Shown one piece after another: positions 23,378-31,942 of a stretch of 46,667 nt of DNA. The DNA is from Acidobacteriota bacterium (GTDB lineage Bacteria; Acidobacteriota; Terriglobia; Bryobacterales; Bryobacteraceae), in assembly GCA_005808475.1 (NCBI GenBank), contig SYLY01000210.1, forward strand, positions 1-46,667. The letters run 5' to 3'. Each line of letters begins with the position of its first letter. The first letter of the stretch is position 1. A program made the translations under genes and the position numbers. The notes beneath the pieces are model-generated. The model was not told where the DNA came from. It was given only the letters and a program-made list of their open reading frames with translations, and searched no databases.

Positions 23378-25813
23378 ATGAGGTCCATCCTTCTTTTCCT
23401 GTTCGCCGCCGCTCTGATGGCGGCCCCCCGGTCCCGTTACGCCAGCGGGTACATGTACAGCTACTACGTCCCGCAGTCCGCCAGCACTCCTTGGCGGCCG
23501 GCATGGTCGCCCGATGGCAAGGAGATCGCGTTCGCGATGGCGGGATCGCTGTGGAAGATCCGGGTGGGCGATACGGTCGCGTACGAGCTTACCGCCGGGT
23601 CCACGTACGACTCGTCGCCGGCGTGGTCGCCGGACGGCAAGTGGATGGTCTATACGGCCGAGGATTCCGCCGGCGTCAACCTGATGCTGTTCAACACGGC
23701 GACGCGGGAGAGCACGGTGGTGACGCGCGGCCCGGCGCTAAACCTGGAACCGGTGTGGTCGCCGGACGGCAAGCGGCTCGCGTTCGTGAGGAACGAGCCG
23801 CGCGGACAGTTCCATGTTTGGGTTTCCGAGTTCGACGGCGCGAGGCTCGGCGAGCCCACGAGGCTCACCAACGAAAACGATTTCGGCCGCGCGCGCCTGT
23901 ACTTCAGCGCCTACGACGATCACGTCAATCCGACGTGGTCGCCCGACGGGAAGGAGCTGATCCTGGTGTCCAATCGCGGCATCACGCTCGGGTCGGGCGC
24001 GATCTGGCGGGCGCCGGTGGGACCGGATCTCATGTCTCGCGCCAAGATGGTGATGCGCGAAGAGACGCTGTACCGCACACAGCCGCAATGGTCCCGGGAC
24101 GGCAAGCGCATCCTTTATAGCTCGCACCGCGGCAGCCAGTTCAACAATCTTTACGTGCTGCCGGTCGATGGCGGCGAGCCGTACCAGATGACGTTCGGCG
24201 ACTGGGATCACTTCGATCCGCGCTGGTCGCCCGACGGTGAGTGGATCGTTTACGTGTCGAACCAGCACGGGCTGTCCGATCTGCGCCTGCTGCGGTCGTT
24301 CGGCGGCCAGGAGCGCAAGATCGAGATTCAGCGGCGAGTCTATCGCCGGCCGATGAGCCGGCTGGAGGTGGTTCTGCAAGAGGCCGGGAGGCCCACCGCG
24401 GCGCGGATCTATCTAACCGGCTCCGACGGCAAATCGTACACGCCGTCCACTTCCTACGCGCGGGTGGCCGGCCGCAGCAATCATCGCGACTTCTTCCACG
24501 CCGAAGGCCGCTTCGTGGTGGACGTGCCGCCGGGCGAGACGACGATCGAAGTGGCGAAGGGTCTGGAATACGCGCCGGTGACGCGAAAGGTGAAGGTGGA
24601 GCCGGGCTCGACCACGGCGAGGTTCAATCTCGAGCGAATCGTTTCGATGAACGCGGCCGGCTGGTACAGCGCGTCCGACCACGTCCACATGAACTACGCG
24701 GGCAACCTGCACAACACGCCGGAGAACCTGATGATGATGGCGCGAGCCGAGGATCTCGATGTCGTGGGAGAAAAGGTCGCGAACAAGGACAATCGCATCT
24801 TCGATCATCACCACTTCACGCCGCGTCCTCACAAGCTGACGAATTCCGAGCATATCCTGACGTTCGGTGAAGAGTACCGGCCGCCGTTCTACGGCCACAT
24901 CAATTTCATCAACATGGCGCACCTGATCTCGCCGTTCACCACCGGCTACGAAGGAACGGCGATCGAAAGCCTGTATCCCAGCAACACGGACATGTTCCGG
25001 CTGGGCCGTTCGCAAGGCGCGCTGGCGGGCTACGTCCATCCGTGGTCGCGCGAGCCGGAGAAGTCGACGTACGCGGTGGCGCGCGGATTCCCGGTGGATC
25101 TGGCGCTCGGCTCGTTCGATTATCTGGAAGTGATGACGAGCGCGGGTCACTTCACCAACACGGAAAAGACGTGGCATCGCGCGCTCAATTGTGGATTCAA
25201 AGTGACCGCGTCGGCCGGCGAGGACTCGATCCTCAACCTGCATGCGACCCCGATTCTCGGCTCCGCGCGGCTCTACGCGTATCTGGGCGGCAAACTCGAC
25301 TGGGATTCCTACGTGGAGGCGATCCGCCGCGGCCGGACGTTCGTCACCAACGGCCCGTTGCTCTTCTTCGACGTGAACGGCGAGATTCCGGGCTCCGAGA
25401 TCCGTCTGCCGGAGACGGGCGGATCGGTGGAGATCCATGCGTCGATGAAATCGATCGCGCCGGTGGAGAAGCTGGAAGTGATTCGCAACGGCAAGGTGAT
25501 CGAGACGCTTCCCGTGGCCGGCGGAACACGGCGCATCCCGTTCGATTCCAGCGGCTGGCTGACGCTTCGCGCCTATGCCGCCAAGGCCGCGCACCCGATC
25601 GACGACTCGTATCTGGTGGCGGAGACCGGGCCCGTGTACGTATCGGTGGGCGGCAAGCCGGTCCGTTCGGCGGAAGACGCCAAGTACTTCATCGAGTGGA
25701 TCGACGACATCACGCGCCAGGCGCGGGAGCATCCCGGCTGGCGTTCGGACAAGGAACGCAACCACGTCCTCGGGCAGTTCGCCGAGGCGAGAAAGGTGTT
25801 CGAACAACGATGA
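23378..25813 (+). CDS. TolB-like propeller fused to CehA/McbA-type metallohydrolase
   Basis: The 811-residue protein is secreted (signal peptide ~1-16). Residues ~35-320 contain TolB/WD40-like propeller blades, each with a form of P.WSPDGK.I.F (WSPDGKEIAFAM, WSPDGKWMVYTA, WSPDGKRLAFVR, WSPDGKELILVS, WSRDGKRILYSS, WSPDGEWIVYVS). A β-sandwich linker follows (~340-425). Residues ~430-690 form a PHP-fold CehA/McbA-like domain: metal motif D434-H-V-H437, IFDHHHFTPRPHK, GYVHPWSRE and YLEVMTSAGHF. CehA and McbA are carbaryl hydrolases; the natural role of this branch is unknown, but a metal-dependent ester, amide or phosphoester hydrolase is likely. The stop overlaps the next start (ATGA), so it is the first gene of a three-gene operon. 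Confidence 0.85.
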   Translation: MRSILLFLFAAALMAAPRSRYASGYMYSYYVPQSASTPWRPAWSPDGKEIAFAMAGSLWKIRVGDTVAYELTAGSTYDSSPAWSPDGKWMVYTAEDSAGVNLMLFNTATRESTVVTRGPALNLEPVWSPDGKRLAFVRNEPRGQFHVWVSEFDGARLGEPTRLTNENDFGRARLYFSAYDDHVNPTWSPDGKELILVSNRGITLGSGAIWRAPVGPDLMSRAKMVMREETLYRTQPQWSRDGKRILYSSHRGSQFNNLYVLPVDGGEPYQMTFGDWDHFDPRWSPDGEWIVYVSNQHGLSDLRLLRSFGGQERKIEIQRRVYRRPMSRLEVVLQEAGRPTAARIYLTGSDGKSYTPSTSYARVAGRSNHRDFFHAEGRFVVDVPPGETTIEVAKGLEYAPVTRKVKVEPGSTTARFNLERIVSMNAAGWYSASDHVHMNYAGNLHNTPENLMMMARAEDLDVVGEKVANKDNRIFDHHHFTPRPHKLTNSEHILTFGEEYRPPFYGHINFINMAHLISPFTTGYEGTAIESLYPSNTDMFRLGRSQGALAGYVHPWSREPEKSTYAVARGFPVDLALGSFDYLEVMTSAGHFTNTEKTWHRALNCGFKVTASAGEDSILNLHATPILGSARLYAYLGGKLDWDSYVEAIRRGRTFVTNGPLLFFDVNGEIPGSEIRLPETGGSVEIHASMKSIAPVEKLEVIRNGKVIETLPVAGGTRRIPFDSSGWLTLRAYAAKAAHPIDDSYLVAETGPVYVSVGGKPVRSAEDAKYFIEWIDDITRQAREHPGWRSDKERNHVLGQFAEARKVFEQR

Positions 25814-27054
25814 ACCGCAGAAACTTTCTAGCCGGCGCCGCGGCGATGCCCGCCGCCGCTTCCGCCCCCATCGATTGGGCGGCCGTCCGCAACGACTTTC
25901 CGCGGGCGCTCAACGAAGTCTACTTCAACTCGTCGGCGCAGCATCCACTGGGCGTGCACACGGTTCGGGGGATGCGGAACTACATCGACTTCCTGCATCT
26001 GGGTCCGGGCGGCGGCCGCGAGGATTTCTGGGAGCACGGATTCCAGCAGGTGAAGCCGATGTTCGCCAAGCTGATCGGCGCCAAGCCCGGCGAGGTGGGC
26101 CTGTGTCCCAGCACCACCGTCGGTGAGAACTGGTTCCTCAATGGCATGGATCTCCGCGGCGGCAACGTGGTGACCAACGATCTCCACTACACCGCGTCGC
26201 TCGCCAACTACAAGGCTCGCGAGGCGGAGCAGGGGCTCGACGTCCGGGTGGTGAAGCATCGCGATTGGCGCATCGATTTCGCCGACATGGAGCGCGCGGT
26301 GAACTCGAAGACCCGCCTCGTATCGGTGTCGATGGTGTCGTCGGTCAATGGCCATCTCGAGGACATCAAGCGGCTGAGCGATCTGGCGCACGCCCACGGA
26401 GCGCTGCTCTATGCCGATATCATCCAAGGCGCCGGCGCGATCCCGATCGACGTGCATGCGCTGGGGATCGATCTCGCCTCGTGCGCCATGTACAAGTGGC
26501 TGCAGGGCGAGCACGGCTACGGGTTCATCTACATCCGCGAGGATCTGATCGGGACGCGCGTGAAGGCTCGCGAATTCACCGGGCATCCGGACTTCAACTA
26601 CCGCCCGTGGGTCTCCGCGCCCAAGCCGGGGTTGCCCGAACTGGTGAATCACGCCAGCAAGGGGATCGGCGCGTTCGAGGTCGGCACGCCGTCGGTGATC
26701 ACCTACGCGGCCCAACTCGAATCGCTGAAGTACATCGAAAAACTCGGGATCTCCAACATCCGCGCCCATGCACGCGAGCTGACGGACATGTTCCAGCGGG
26801 AGCTTCCGGCGATGGGCTATGCGTCCATCACGCCGAAGGGCACGGAAACGCCAGTCGTGACGTTCCTGTGCAAAGACGCCGAGGCGGTGCGCCGGAAGAT
26901 CCGCGTGGCATCGGATTCGGGCAAGGCGAAGATCTCGATCACCGGACCCAACTCCGCGCTGACGGTGGGGCGGTTCGGCAACCATCTGCGAATCGCGGTC
27001 TCGGTGTTCAACAACCGGGAGGACGTGAAGAAGCTGTTGGAGGTGCTCTCTTGA
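25810..27054 (+). CDS. Tat-exported class V aminotransferase-like PLP enzyme
   Basis: The 414-residue protein begins MNRRNFLAGAAAMPAAASA, a twin-arginine leader. The rest is a fold-type I PLP enzyme of class V (isopenicillin-N-epimerase/cysteine-desulfurase-like). It has YFNSSAQHPLG at the substrate mouth, PSTTVGENWF at the cofactor phosphate cup, ALLYAD203-IIQ206-GAGA contacting the pyridine ring, and the Schiff-base lysine K229 in SCAMYKWLQGEHGYGF. Tat export would carry it out already folded with cofactor, which is unusual for this family outside such soil bacteria. Start ATG 25810 overlaps the CehA-type stop (ATGA), and its own stop overlaps the RraA-like start (TTGA). Desulfurase use is unlikely because no catalytic cysteine loop is evident; epimerase or lyase chemistry is the better guess. 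Confidence 0.85.
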   Translation: MNRRNFLAGAAAMPAAASAPIDWAAVRNDFPRALNEVYFNSSAQHPLGVHTVRGMRNYIDFLHLGPGGGREDFWEHGFQQVKPMFAKLIGAKPGEVGLCPSTTVGENWFLNGMDLRGGNVVTNDLHYTASLANYKAREAEQGLDVRVVKHRDWRIDFADMERAVNSKTRLVSVSMVSSVNGHLEDIKRLSDLAHAHGALLYADIIQGAGAIPIDVHALGIDLASCAMYKWLQGEHGYGFIYIREDLIGTRVKAREFTGHPDFNYRPWVSAPKPGLPELVNHASKGIGAFEVGTPSVITYAAQLESLKYIEKLGISNIRAHARELTDMFQRELPAMGYASITPKGTETPVVTFLCKDAEAVRRKIRVASDSGKAKISITGPNSALTVGRFGNHLRIAVSVFNNREDVKKLLEVLS

Positions 27055-27932
27055 GGAAGATTCTCGCCATCGCCGTGCTGGGTTCGTTTGGCGCGGCGGC
27101 CTATGGCCAGGCGTTCCGCTGGACGCGCGAAGAGACGATCCACTACACGCCGAAGAACCCGTTCGAGCGTTTCGAGGATGGACGGCCGAAGGTTCCCAAG
27201 GCGCTGCTCGAAAAGGTGAAGGAGCTTTCGGTGGAGGAGGCGTGGGGCATCCTGCGCGCCAAGGGGTACAACTTCCAATACGCGGGGAGCGGATTCAAGG
27301 TCCTGCATCCGGGCAAGAAGCTGGTGGGACGGGCCGTCACCGCCCAGTATCTGCCGTTGCGGCCCGATCTACACGACACGATCGAGGCCGACGTGAAGAA
27401 GGCGGGCGGTCCAGGCGGCGCCAATCAAAAGGTGATCGACTTGTTGCAGCGGGACGACGTGCCGGTGATCGACCTGATGGGCGTCGCTCCCGGCCACAAC
27501 TTCGGCGGCGACAACCTGCACGCGGCGATCTATGGCGCCACGGGGACGGGCGCGGTGGTGGACGGCACGGTGCGCGACATCGAAGGGCTGTTCGAAATGC
27601 CGACGCAGGTTTACTATCGCGACGGGCATCCGGCGGCCGTGGCGGGCGTGACCGTGATCGGCATCAATATCCCCGTTAAGGTGGGCGAGGCCGTGGTGAT
27701 GCCGGGCGATGTTGTTCTCGGCGATCGCACGGGGATCATCTTCATCCCGCCGCAGTTCGTCCAGGAAGTGGTCGACAAGGCCGTGATGACGCATATCCAC
27801 GACGAATGGACGAAGGCGAAGTTCCTCACGGGCAAGTACAAGTCCAGCCAGTTGTACGGCGGTCCGCTCTCGCCGGAGATGAAGAAGGAGTACGACGAGT
27901 ACGTGAAGAAGCGGCTCGCCGAAATGAAGTAG
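27051..27932 (+). CDS. exported RraA-like (HMG/oxaloacetate aldolase-type) protein
   Basis: The 293-residue protein starts at TTG 27051, overlapping the previous stop (TTGA). This start is chosen because a signal peptide follows at once (MRKILAIAVLGSFGAAAYGQA). The core (~85-255) is the RraA swivelling-domain fold: GRAVTAQYLPLRPD, PVIDLMG, NFGGDNLHAAIYGATGTGAV and VDGTVR175-D176-IEGL. The Arg-Asp pair and upstream Gly-rich strand are the substrate and metal residues of HMG aldolases. VMPGDVVLGDRTGIIFIPPQ completes the domain. A lysine-rich tail follows (~265-293). RraA-fold aldolases cleave oxo-acids; a periplasmic version suggests breakdown of an imported or extracellular substrate together with its two operon partners. 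Confidence 0.85.
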   Translation: MRKILAIAVLGSFGAAAYGQAFRWTREETIHYTPKNPFERFEDGRPKVPKALLEKVKELSVEEAWGILRAKGYNFQYAGSGFKVLHPGKKLVGRAVTAQYLPLRPDLHDTIEADVKKAGGPGGANQKVIDLLQRDDVPVIDLMGVAPGHNFGGDNLHAAIYGATGTGAVVDGTVRDIEGLFEMPTQVYYRDGHPAAVAGVTVIGINIPVKVGEAVVMPGDVVLGDRTGIIFIPPQFVQEVVDKAVMTHIHDEWTKAKFLTGKYKSSQLYGGPLSPEMKKEYDEYVKKRLAEMK

Positions 27933-27935
27933 CCG

Positions 27936-28457
27936 TTAGCCGTTGACGGTCTTGGCGCGCCGCGCGGCGGGGGCGGTTTCCGCTTTCGCCGGCTTGCGCT
28001 GAGCCACGGTGAGCCGCTTGACCTGGTCGCTGACGCAGACCAGGAACATGGGCTGCTTGGCGGCCTTCAGCACGTCGATCACGCTGGTTTCGCTCTCCTC
28101 CAGATAGATGTGCTTGCCGTCGGTGAGCAGATGCATCTGCGCGCCGGAGGAAAACAGGCCGGCGACGCGCTTGCCCATCTCTTTCTGGAGAAAGCGCAGC
28201 ACGCGGCGGATCTTCTGGAGGGAGAAGCCTTTGCGCCGGAGTTCCGCGATCACGGTGATCTCCACCACTTCCGACGGTGAATAGACGCGCCGGTGGCCTT
28301 CGTGCCGCGGCGAGACGACCTTCTGCTCGTCCCACCACTGCAGTTGGCGAAGGCTGACGTTCGCCAGGCGGGCGACATCGGCCGACGAGGATTCCCTGGC
28401 CGCCGCGGCGGCGGCGGGGGAGTCGATTTCGGGGCGCGTCTTTTTTGTTTTGAACAT
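27936..28457 (-). CDS. MerR-family transcriptional regulator
   Basis: The 173-residue protein has a basic, alanine-rich N-terminal tail (~1-28). A MerR-type winged helix-turn-helix lies at ~29-100: SADVARLANVSLRQLQWWDEQ, then HRRVYSPSEVVEITVIAELRRKGFSLQKIRRVL. The C-terminal part lacks the cysteine cluster of metal sensors and ends in a lysine/alanine-rich tail. A β-like segment (GAQMHLLTDGKHIYLEES, FLVCVSDQVKRL) could bind a ligand. Start ATG 28457 is preferred to 28535, since the extra residues are low in family character. It converges on the RraA-like gene with three bases between stops, so a regulatory link is only positional. Confidence 0.82.
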   Translation of the reverse strand: MFKTKKTRPEIDSPAAAAAARESSSADVARLANVSLRQLQWWDEQKVVSPRHEGHRRVYSPSEVVEITVIAELRRKGFSLQKIRRVLRFLQKEMGKRVAGLFSSGAQMHLLTDGKHIYLEESETSVIDVLKAAKQPMFLVCVSDQVKRLTVAQRKPAKAETAPAARRAKTVNG

Positions 28458-28606
28458 GTGGGGCGGCTTCCGTTTCGGGAACAATTCCTTAGTCGATTGT
28501 ACTGGAACCGCCCCCGGAGTCAACGGCCAAGTCAAATGAATTCAACCGGATTCGAACGATCCCCCAGGGGTCGGGGCGGCCGTTCCCAGCGGCACAACCG
28601 ATGCCG

Positions 28607-28837
28607 CTAAGCCTGCTCCGATCCACCGGGTGGCGTCCCGCCGGTCGCCCCGCGAATGCCCTCCGCCTTCGCCTTGGCCCAATTGACGAGCCGCTTGATG
28701 GGCGGAAAATAGTCGGCGAGGATCACCAGCCCCGGGATGAGGAACACCCAGCCGGGCATCACGGGTAGGATCAGACCCATTACGCCAAGCAGCGTCAGCC
28801 CGAGCCCCGCCCCGATTCTGAGGATCTTCTTGATCAA
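28607..28837 (-). CDS. small PGPGW-type transmembrane protein
   Basis: The 76-residue protein begins at TTG 28837, supported by GGAAGAG six bases upstream. A longer ATG start at 28897 would leave only 12 bases to the divergent peptidase gene. Two hydrophobic segments (~7-25 and ~31-42) flank PVMPGWVFLIPGL, a form of the PGPGW motif of a small family of putative membrane proteins. A basic amphipathic stretch (PPIKRLVNWAKAKAEGIRG) and a glycine-rich tail follow. Function unknown. Confidence 0.7.
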   Translation of the reverse strand: MIKKILRIGAGLGLTLLGVMGLILPVMPGWVFLIPGLVILADYFPPIKRLVNWAKAKAEGIRGATGGTPPGGSEQA

Positions 28838-28909
28838 GTGCCGCTCTTCCCTAGTATCGTCACTTTGGATACGCGTTGCAGCGGCGCTTCGACTCATGAA
28901 AAATAGGAC

Positions 28910-31273
28910 ATGCGCAAAATCGCCCTGATCCTGGCGTTGGCGGCCGCCCTTCCCGCGGAGAACTACCGCCGGGCTCCGGACAACATCCGCGCCGTGCTGG
29001 ACGCGCCTCCGGCCGCTCAACTGTTCGCCAATCCACCGGGCACGTGGGTGATCGCGGCGCGCGGCCGCCGGTATCCGCCGATCTCCGAACTCGCCGCGCC
29101 GATGCTGCGTCTGGCGGGCGAGCGGATCGATCCGCGCACCAACGGACCGCACCGCGCCACGCGCTACGTCTCGTTCGAACTCCGGCGTCTGGACGATGGC
29201 GGCGCGGTCCCGCTCCGTCTGCCCGCCGGCGCGCGGATGTCCGCGCCGCGTTGGAGCCCCGATGGCCGCCGGTTCGCCGCGTTGCGGACGACGGAGTCGG
29301 GCGTCGAACTCTGGGTAGGCTCGACTTCCGGCGAGATCCGCGCGCTCCCCGGCATCCGCGTCAACGCCGCCTATGGCGAACCGCTGCAATGGCTGGACGG
29401 CGGCTCGCGGTTGCTGGTCCAGACGATTCCGGCCGGCCGGGGCGCCGTTCCGGCCGAACCCTCGGCGCCGGCGGGTCCGTTGGCGCAGGAAACGGCTGGG
29501 AAGGCGGGTCCGTCGCGGACGCTGCAGGATCTGCTGAAGAACCCCCACGATGAATCTCTGTTCGAATACCTCGCAACCAGCCAGCTCACGGCGGTCGACG
29601 CGGATACCGGCTCCGCCACGGCGATCGGCCGTCCGGCGATCTTCACGTCCACGGAAGGGTCGCCCGATGGCAAGCATTTGCTGGTTCGGCGCTTGCGCCG
29701 GCCCTACTCGTATCTGCTCGAGGCGGCCGACTTCCCGCACGAGGTGGAGGTATGGAATTTGGAAGGCGCGCGGGAGAAGACGATCGCGTCGCAGCCGATG
29801 CGAGAGCGCGTTCCCATCGACGGCGTCGCGGTTGGTCCGCGGCTGCATCAGTGGAAGACGAACGAGCCCGCCACGCTCGTGTGGGTGGAGGCGCTCGATG
29901 AGGGGGATCCGCGGAAGCAGGTTCCGCATCGCGACCGCGCGCTCCAGTGGAGCGCACCGTTCGACGGCGAGCCGAAGGAGTGGCTGCGAACAGTGGACCG
30001 GTGGGCGAGCGTCCGGTGGCTTGCCGATGGGCGCGCCCTGGTGACCGACAGCGACCGGCGGAAGCGGCGCACCCGCATGCGTCTGATCGGGCCGGGGCTG
30101 GACAAGGAGCTTTGGGCGCGTAACTCGCAGGACCGCTACAACGATCCGGGCGACCCGGTCACCCACATGACGCCGCCAGGGGCACGCCTGGTCCGCCAAT
30201 CGGGCGACTGGATTTTCCTCGAGGGCGAAGGCGCCACGCCGCAAGGAGACCGGCCGTTCCTCGACCGGTTCCATCTGATGACGGGAGCGAAAGAGCGATT
30301 GTTCCAGTGCGACGAGCAGAGCTACGAGACTGTGGCCGCCGTGCTGAGCGCGGATGGCGCGCGGCTGTTGACCCGGCGCGAGAGCCCCGTCGATCCGCCG
30401 AACTATCTGGTGCGCTCGAGCGGCAAGATAGAGCGCAAGCTGACGGACGATCGCGATCCCACGCCCGAGTTGCGCCAGATCGAGCGCCGGCTGATCAAGT
30501 ACAAGCGCGCCGACGGCGTGCCGCTGTCGTTCACGCTGAATCTGCCGCCCGGGTATGTGCCGGGCACGCGGCTGCCCGCGGTGGTGTGGGCGTATCCGCG
30601 CGACTACGGCGACGCCGGAACGGCGGGCCAGGTATCCGGCTCGACCAAACGCTTCACCACCATCGCCGGACCGTCCCATTTGTTCTTCCTGTTGGCCGGG
30701 TACGCGATTCTCGACGGTGCGGCGATGCCGGTGATCGGCTCCGGCGAGACCGCCAACGATACCTATCTCGATCAGATCGTGGCGTCGGCGAAGGCGGCCA
30801 TCGATCAGGGCTCCGAGCTAGGCGTGATCGATCCGAAGCGCGTGGGAGTGGGCGGCCACAGCTACGGCGCCTTCATGACGGCGAACCTGCTCGCCCACTC
30901 CGATCTGTTCCGCGCGGGCATCGCGCGTTCGGGCGCCTACAACCGCACGTTGACGCCGTTCGGATTCCAGGCCGAGAGCCGGACCCTGTGGGAGGCGCGC
31001 GACATTTACCTGCGAATGTCGCCGTTCCTGGCGGCGGACAAAATCAACGAGCCGGTGCTATTGATCCACGGCGAGGCCGACAACAACGCGGGGACGTTCC
31101 CGATTCAATCGGATCGTATGTATCAGGCGATTCGCGGCAACGGGGGCACGGTGCGCTACGTGGTGCTTCCGCACGAGTCCCACTCCTACGAGGCTCGGGA
31201 GTCGGTGGAGCACACGATCGCGGAGATGATCGCCTGGTTCGACCGGCACGTGAAAAGCGGCGGCCCTCGGTAA
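28910..31273 (+). CDS. S9 family (prolyl-oligopeptidase-fold) serine peptidase
   Basis: The 787-residue protein has a short signal peptide (1-16, LALAAALPAE). Residues ~30-500 form a seven-bladed-propeller-like region (PRWSPDGRRFAALRTTES, TSTEGSPDGKHLLVRRL). The C-terminal α/β-hydrolase domain (~520-787) carries the triad S651 (GGHSYGAFMT), D724 (HGEADNNAGTFP) and H758 (LPHESHSYEA). The domain order and GERxDP-like N-terminus (LAGERIDPRTNGP) resemble the S9D glutamyl-endopeptidase-like branch rather than prolyl oligopeptidase itself. It probably cleaves peptides in the periplasm. Start ATG 28910 lies only 72 bases from the divergent small-protein start. It has no operon partner; the structured segment 31328-31428 follows its stop. 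Confidence 0.9.
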   Translation: MRKIALILALAAALPAENYRRAPDNIRAVLDAPPAAQLFANPPGTWVIAARGRRYPPISELAAPMLRLAGERIDPRTNGPHRATRYVSFELRRLDDGGAVPLRLPAGARMSAPRWSPDGRRFAALRTTESGVELWVGSTSGEIRALPGIRVNAAYGEPLQWLDGGSRLLVQTIPAGRGAVPAEPSAPAGPLAQETAGKAGPSRTLQDLLKNPHDESLFEYLATSQLTAVDADTGSATAIGRPAIFTSTEGSPDGKHLLVRRLRRPYSYLLEAADFPHEVEVWNLEGAREKTIASQPMRERVPIDGVAVGPRLHQWKTNEPATLVWVEALDEGDPRKQVPHRDRALQWSAPFDGEPKEWLRTVDRWASVRWLADGRALVTDSDRRKRRTRMRLIGPGLDKELWARNSQDRYNDPGDPVTHMTPPGARLVRQSGDWIFLEGEGATPQGDRPFLDRFHLMTGAKERLFQCDEQSYETVAAVLSADGARLLTRRESPVDPPNYLVRSSGKIERKLTDDRDPTPELRQIERRLIKYKRADGVPLSFTLNLPPGYVPGTRLPAVVWAYPRDYGDAGTAGQVSGSTKRFTTIAGPSHLFFLLAGYAILDGAAMPVIGSGETANDTYLDQIVASAKAAIDQGSELGVIDPKRVGVGGHSYGAFMTANLLAHSDLFRAGIARSGAYNRTLTPFGFQAESRTLWEARDIYLRMSPFLAADKINEPVLLIHGEADNNAGTFPIQSDRMYQAIRGNGGTVRYVVLPHESHSYEARESVEHTIAEMIAWFDRHVKSGGPR

Positions 31274-31327
31274 CGACTGTAAGGAAACGTAAAGGACGAC
31301 TTCTTCGCGTACCCAACGGCGGTCTTC

Positions 31328-31428
31328 GTGCATCTCAGGAGATGTGCCAAGCAACGGAGCCGGACGCTGGAACCAAAAGCCGGCAGTGTCGTCGAACGAC
31401 GACACGGATGCCGGCGGTGTCTGGCTCC
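31328..31428 (+). ncRNA. strongly structured intergenic RNA: terminator or leader of the DksA-like gene
   Basis: Two elements lie in the 213-base gap. The first is a 9-bp stem (31328-31336 with 31339-31347, two G-U pairs, 2-base gap). The second is a large structure. Its outer stem pairs 31356-31367 with 31417-31428 (12 bp, two G-U). An 11-base 5' bulge follows (31368-31378). A 7-bp stem pairs GCCGGCA (31379-31385) with TGCCGGC (31409-31415). After a 3-base 3' bulge comes a perfect 9-bp tip, GTGTCGTCG with CGACGACAC (31386-31405). A TTTTT run follows at 31439-31443. It could end the peptidase transcript, act in the DksA leader, or be an independent RNA. No known Rfam family was recognised. 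Confidence 0.5.
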
Positions 31429-31486
31429 GACAACAAGCTTTTTCAATAACATACGTTTGGCCGCTAAAGTGCAAGGAGAAATGACC

Positions 31487-31870
31487 ATGACAATTCAAAT
31501 CAACCATCGGGACATCGCGAATCGTAAGGCGGCGATTCTGACCAAGCTGTCCGAGATCACGATCTCCGAGGCGCAACGCGAGGACCTCGAGATCCAGACG
31601 CTGCCCGACGTGATGGACGCCATCCAGTGGCAGACCGCGCGCGACATCGCCGTGGTGCAACTCGACCATCAGGCGAAGCTGGCGCGCGAACTGCGCGATG
31701 CGCTGGGCCGGATCGAAGACGGCAGCTACGGGGTCTGCGAGGACTGCGAAAACCCGATCGCTCCGCGCCGGCTGGACGTGATGCCGTTCGCGCGCCTGTG
31801 CGTCCGCTGCCAGGAGCGCCACGAAGCGCATCGCCACGACGAGGACTTCGCGTTCGAAGAGGCGGCCTGA
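31487..31870 (+). CDS. DksA/TraR-family zinc-finger protein
   Basis: The 127-residue protein has a coiled-coil-like helical N-terminal part (~8-75) and a C4 zinc finger with C84-ED-C87 and C105-VR-C108 (GSYGVCEDCENPIAPRRLDVMPFARLCVRCQER). This matches DksA/TraR proteins, which bind the RNA polymerase secondary channel and alter promoter choice, often with ppGpp. The two acidic residues at the coiled-coil tip of true DksA are not clear here; the tip reads LPDVMDAIQW, so full DksA function is uncertain. ATG 31487 is preferred to ATG 31481 because AAGGAG ends eight bases before it. The long structured segment upstream suggests leader control. A histidine-rich end (RHEAHRHDED) is notable. Confidence 0.82.
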   Translation: MTIQINHRDIANRKAAILTKLSEITISEAQREDLEIQTLPDVMDAIQWQTARDIAVVQLDHQAKLARELRDALGRIEDGSYGVCEDCENPIAPRRLDVMPFARLCVRCQERHEAHRHDEDFAFEEAA

Positions 31871-31942
31871 CCGGGGCCGCCAGCCGGTTCGAGGGCCGCC
31901 GCGGCGTGGAGCGCACGCTGATAGACTGTCACAGACGCTCCC

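Noticed and set aside
28540..28600. A GTTCGAATCC-like string on the minus strand resembling a tRNA T-arm
   Set aside because: The flanking bases do not form a T-stem (the second pair would be C-C), and no anticodon or acceptor arm fits around it.
30307..31449. 380-codon plus-strand frame overlapping the S9 peptidase C-terminus
   Set aside because: It is out of frame with the catalytic triad region and arginine-rich, with no domain signal. It is a shadow frame.
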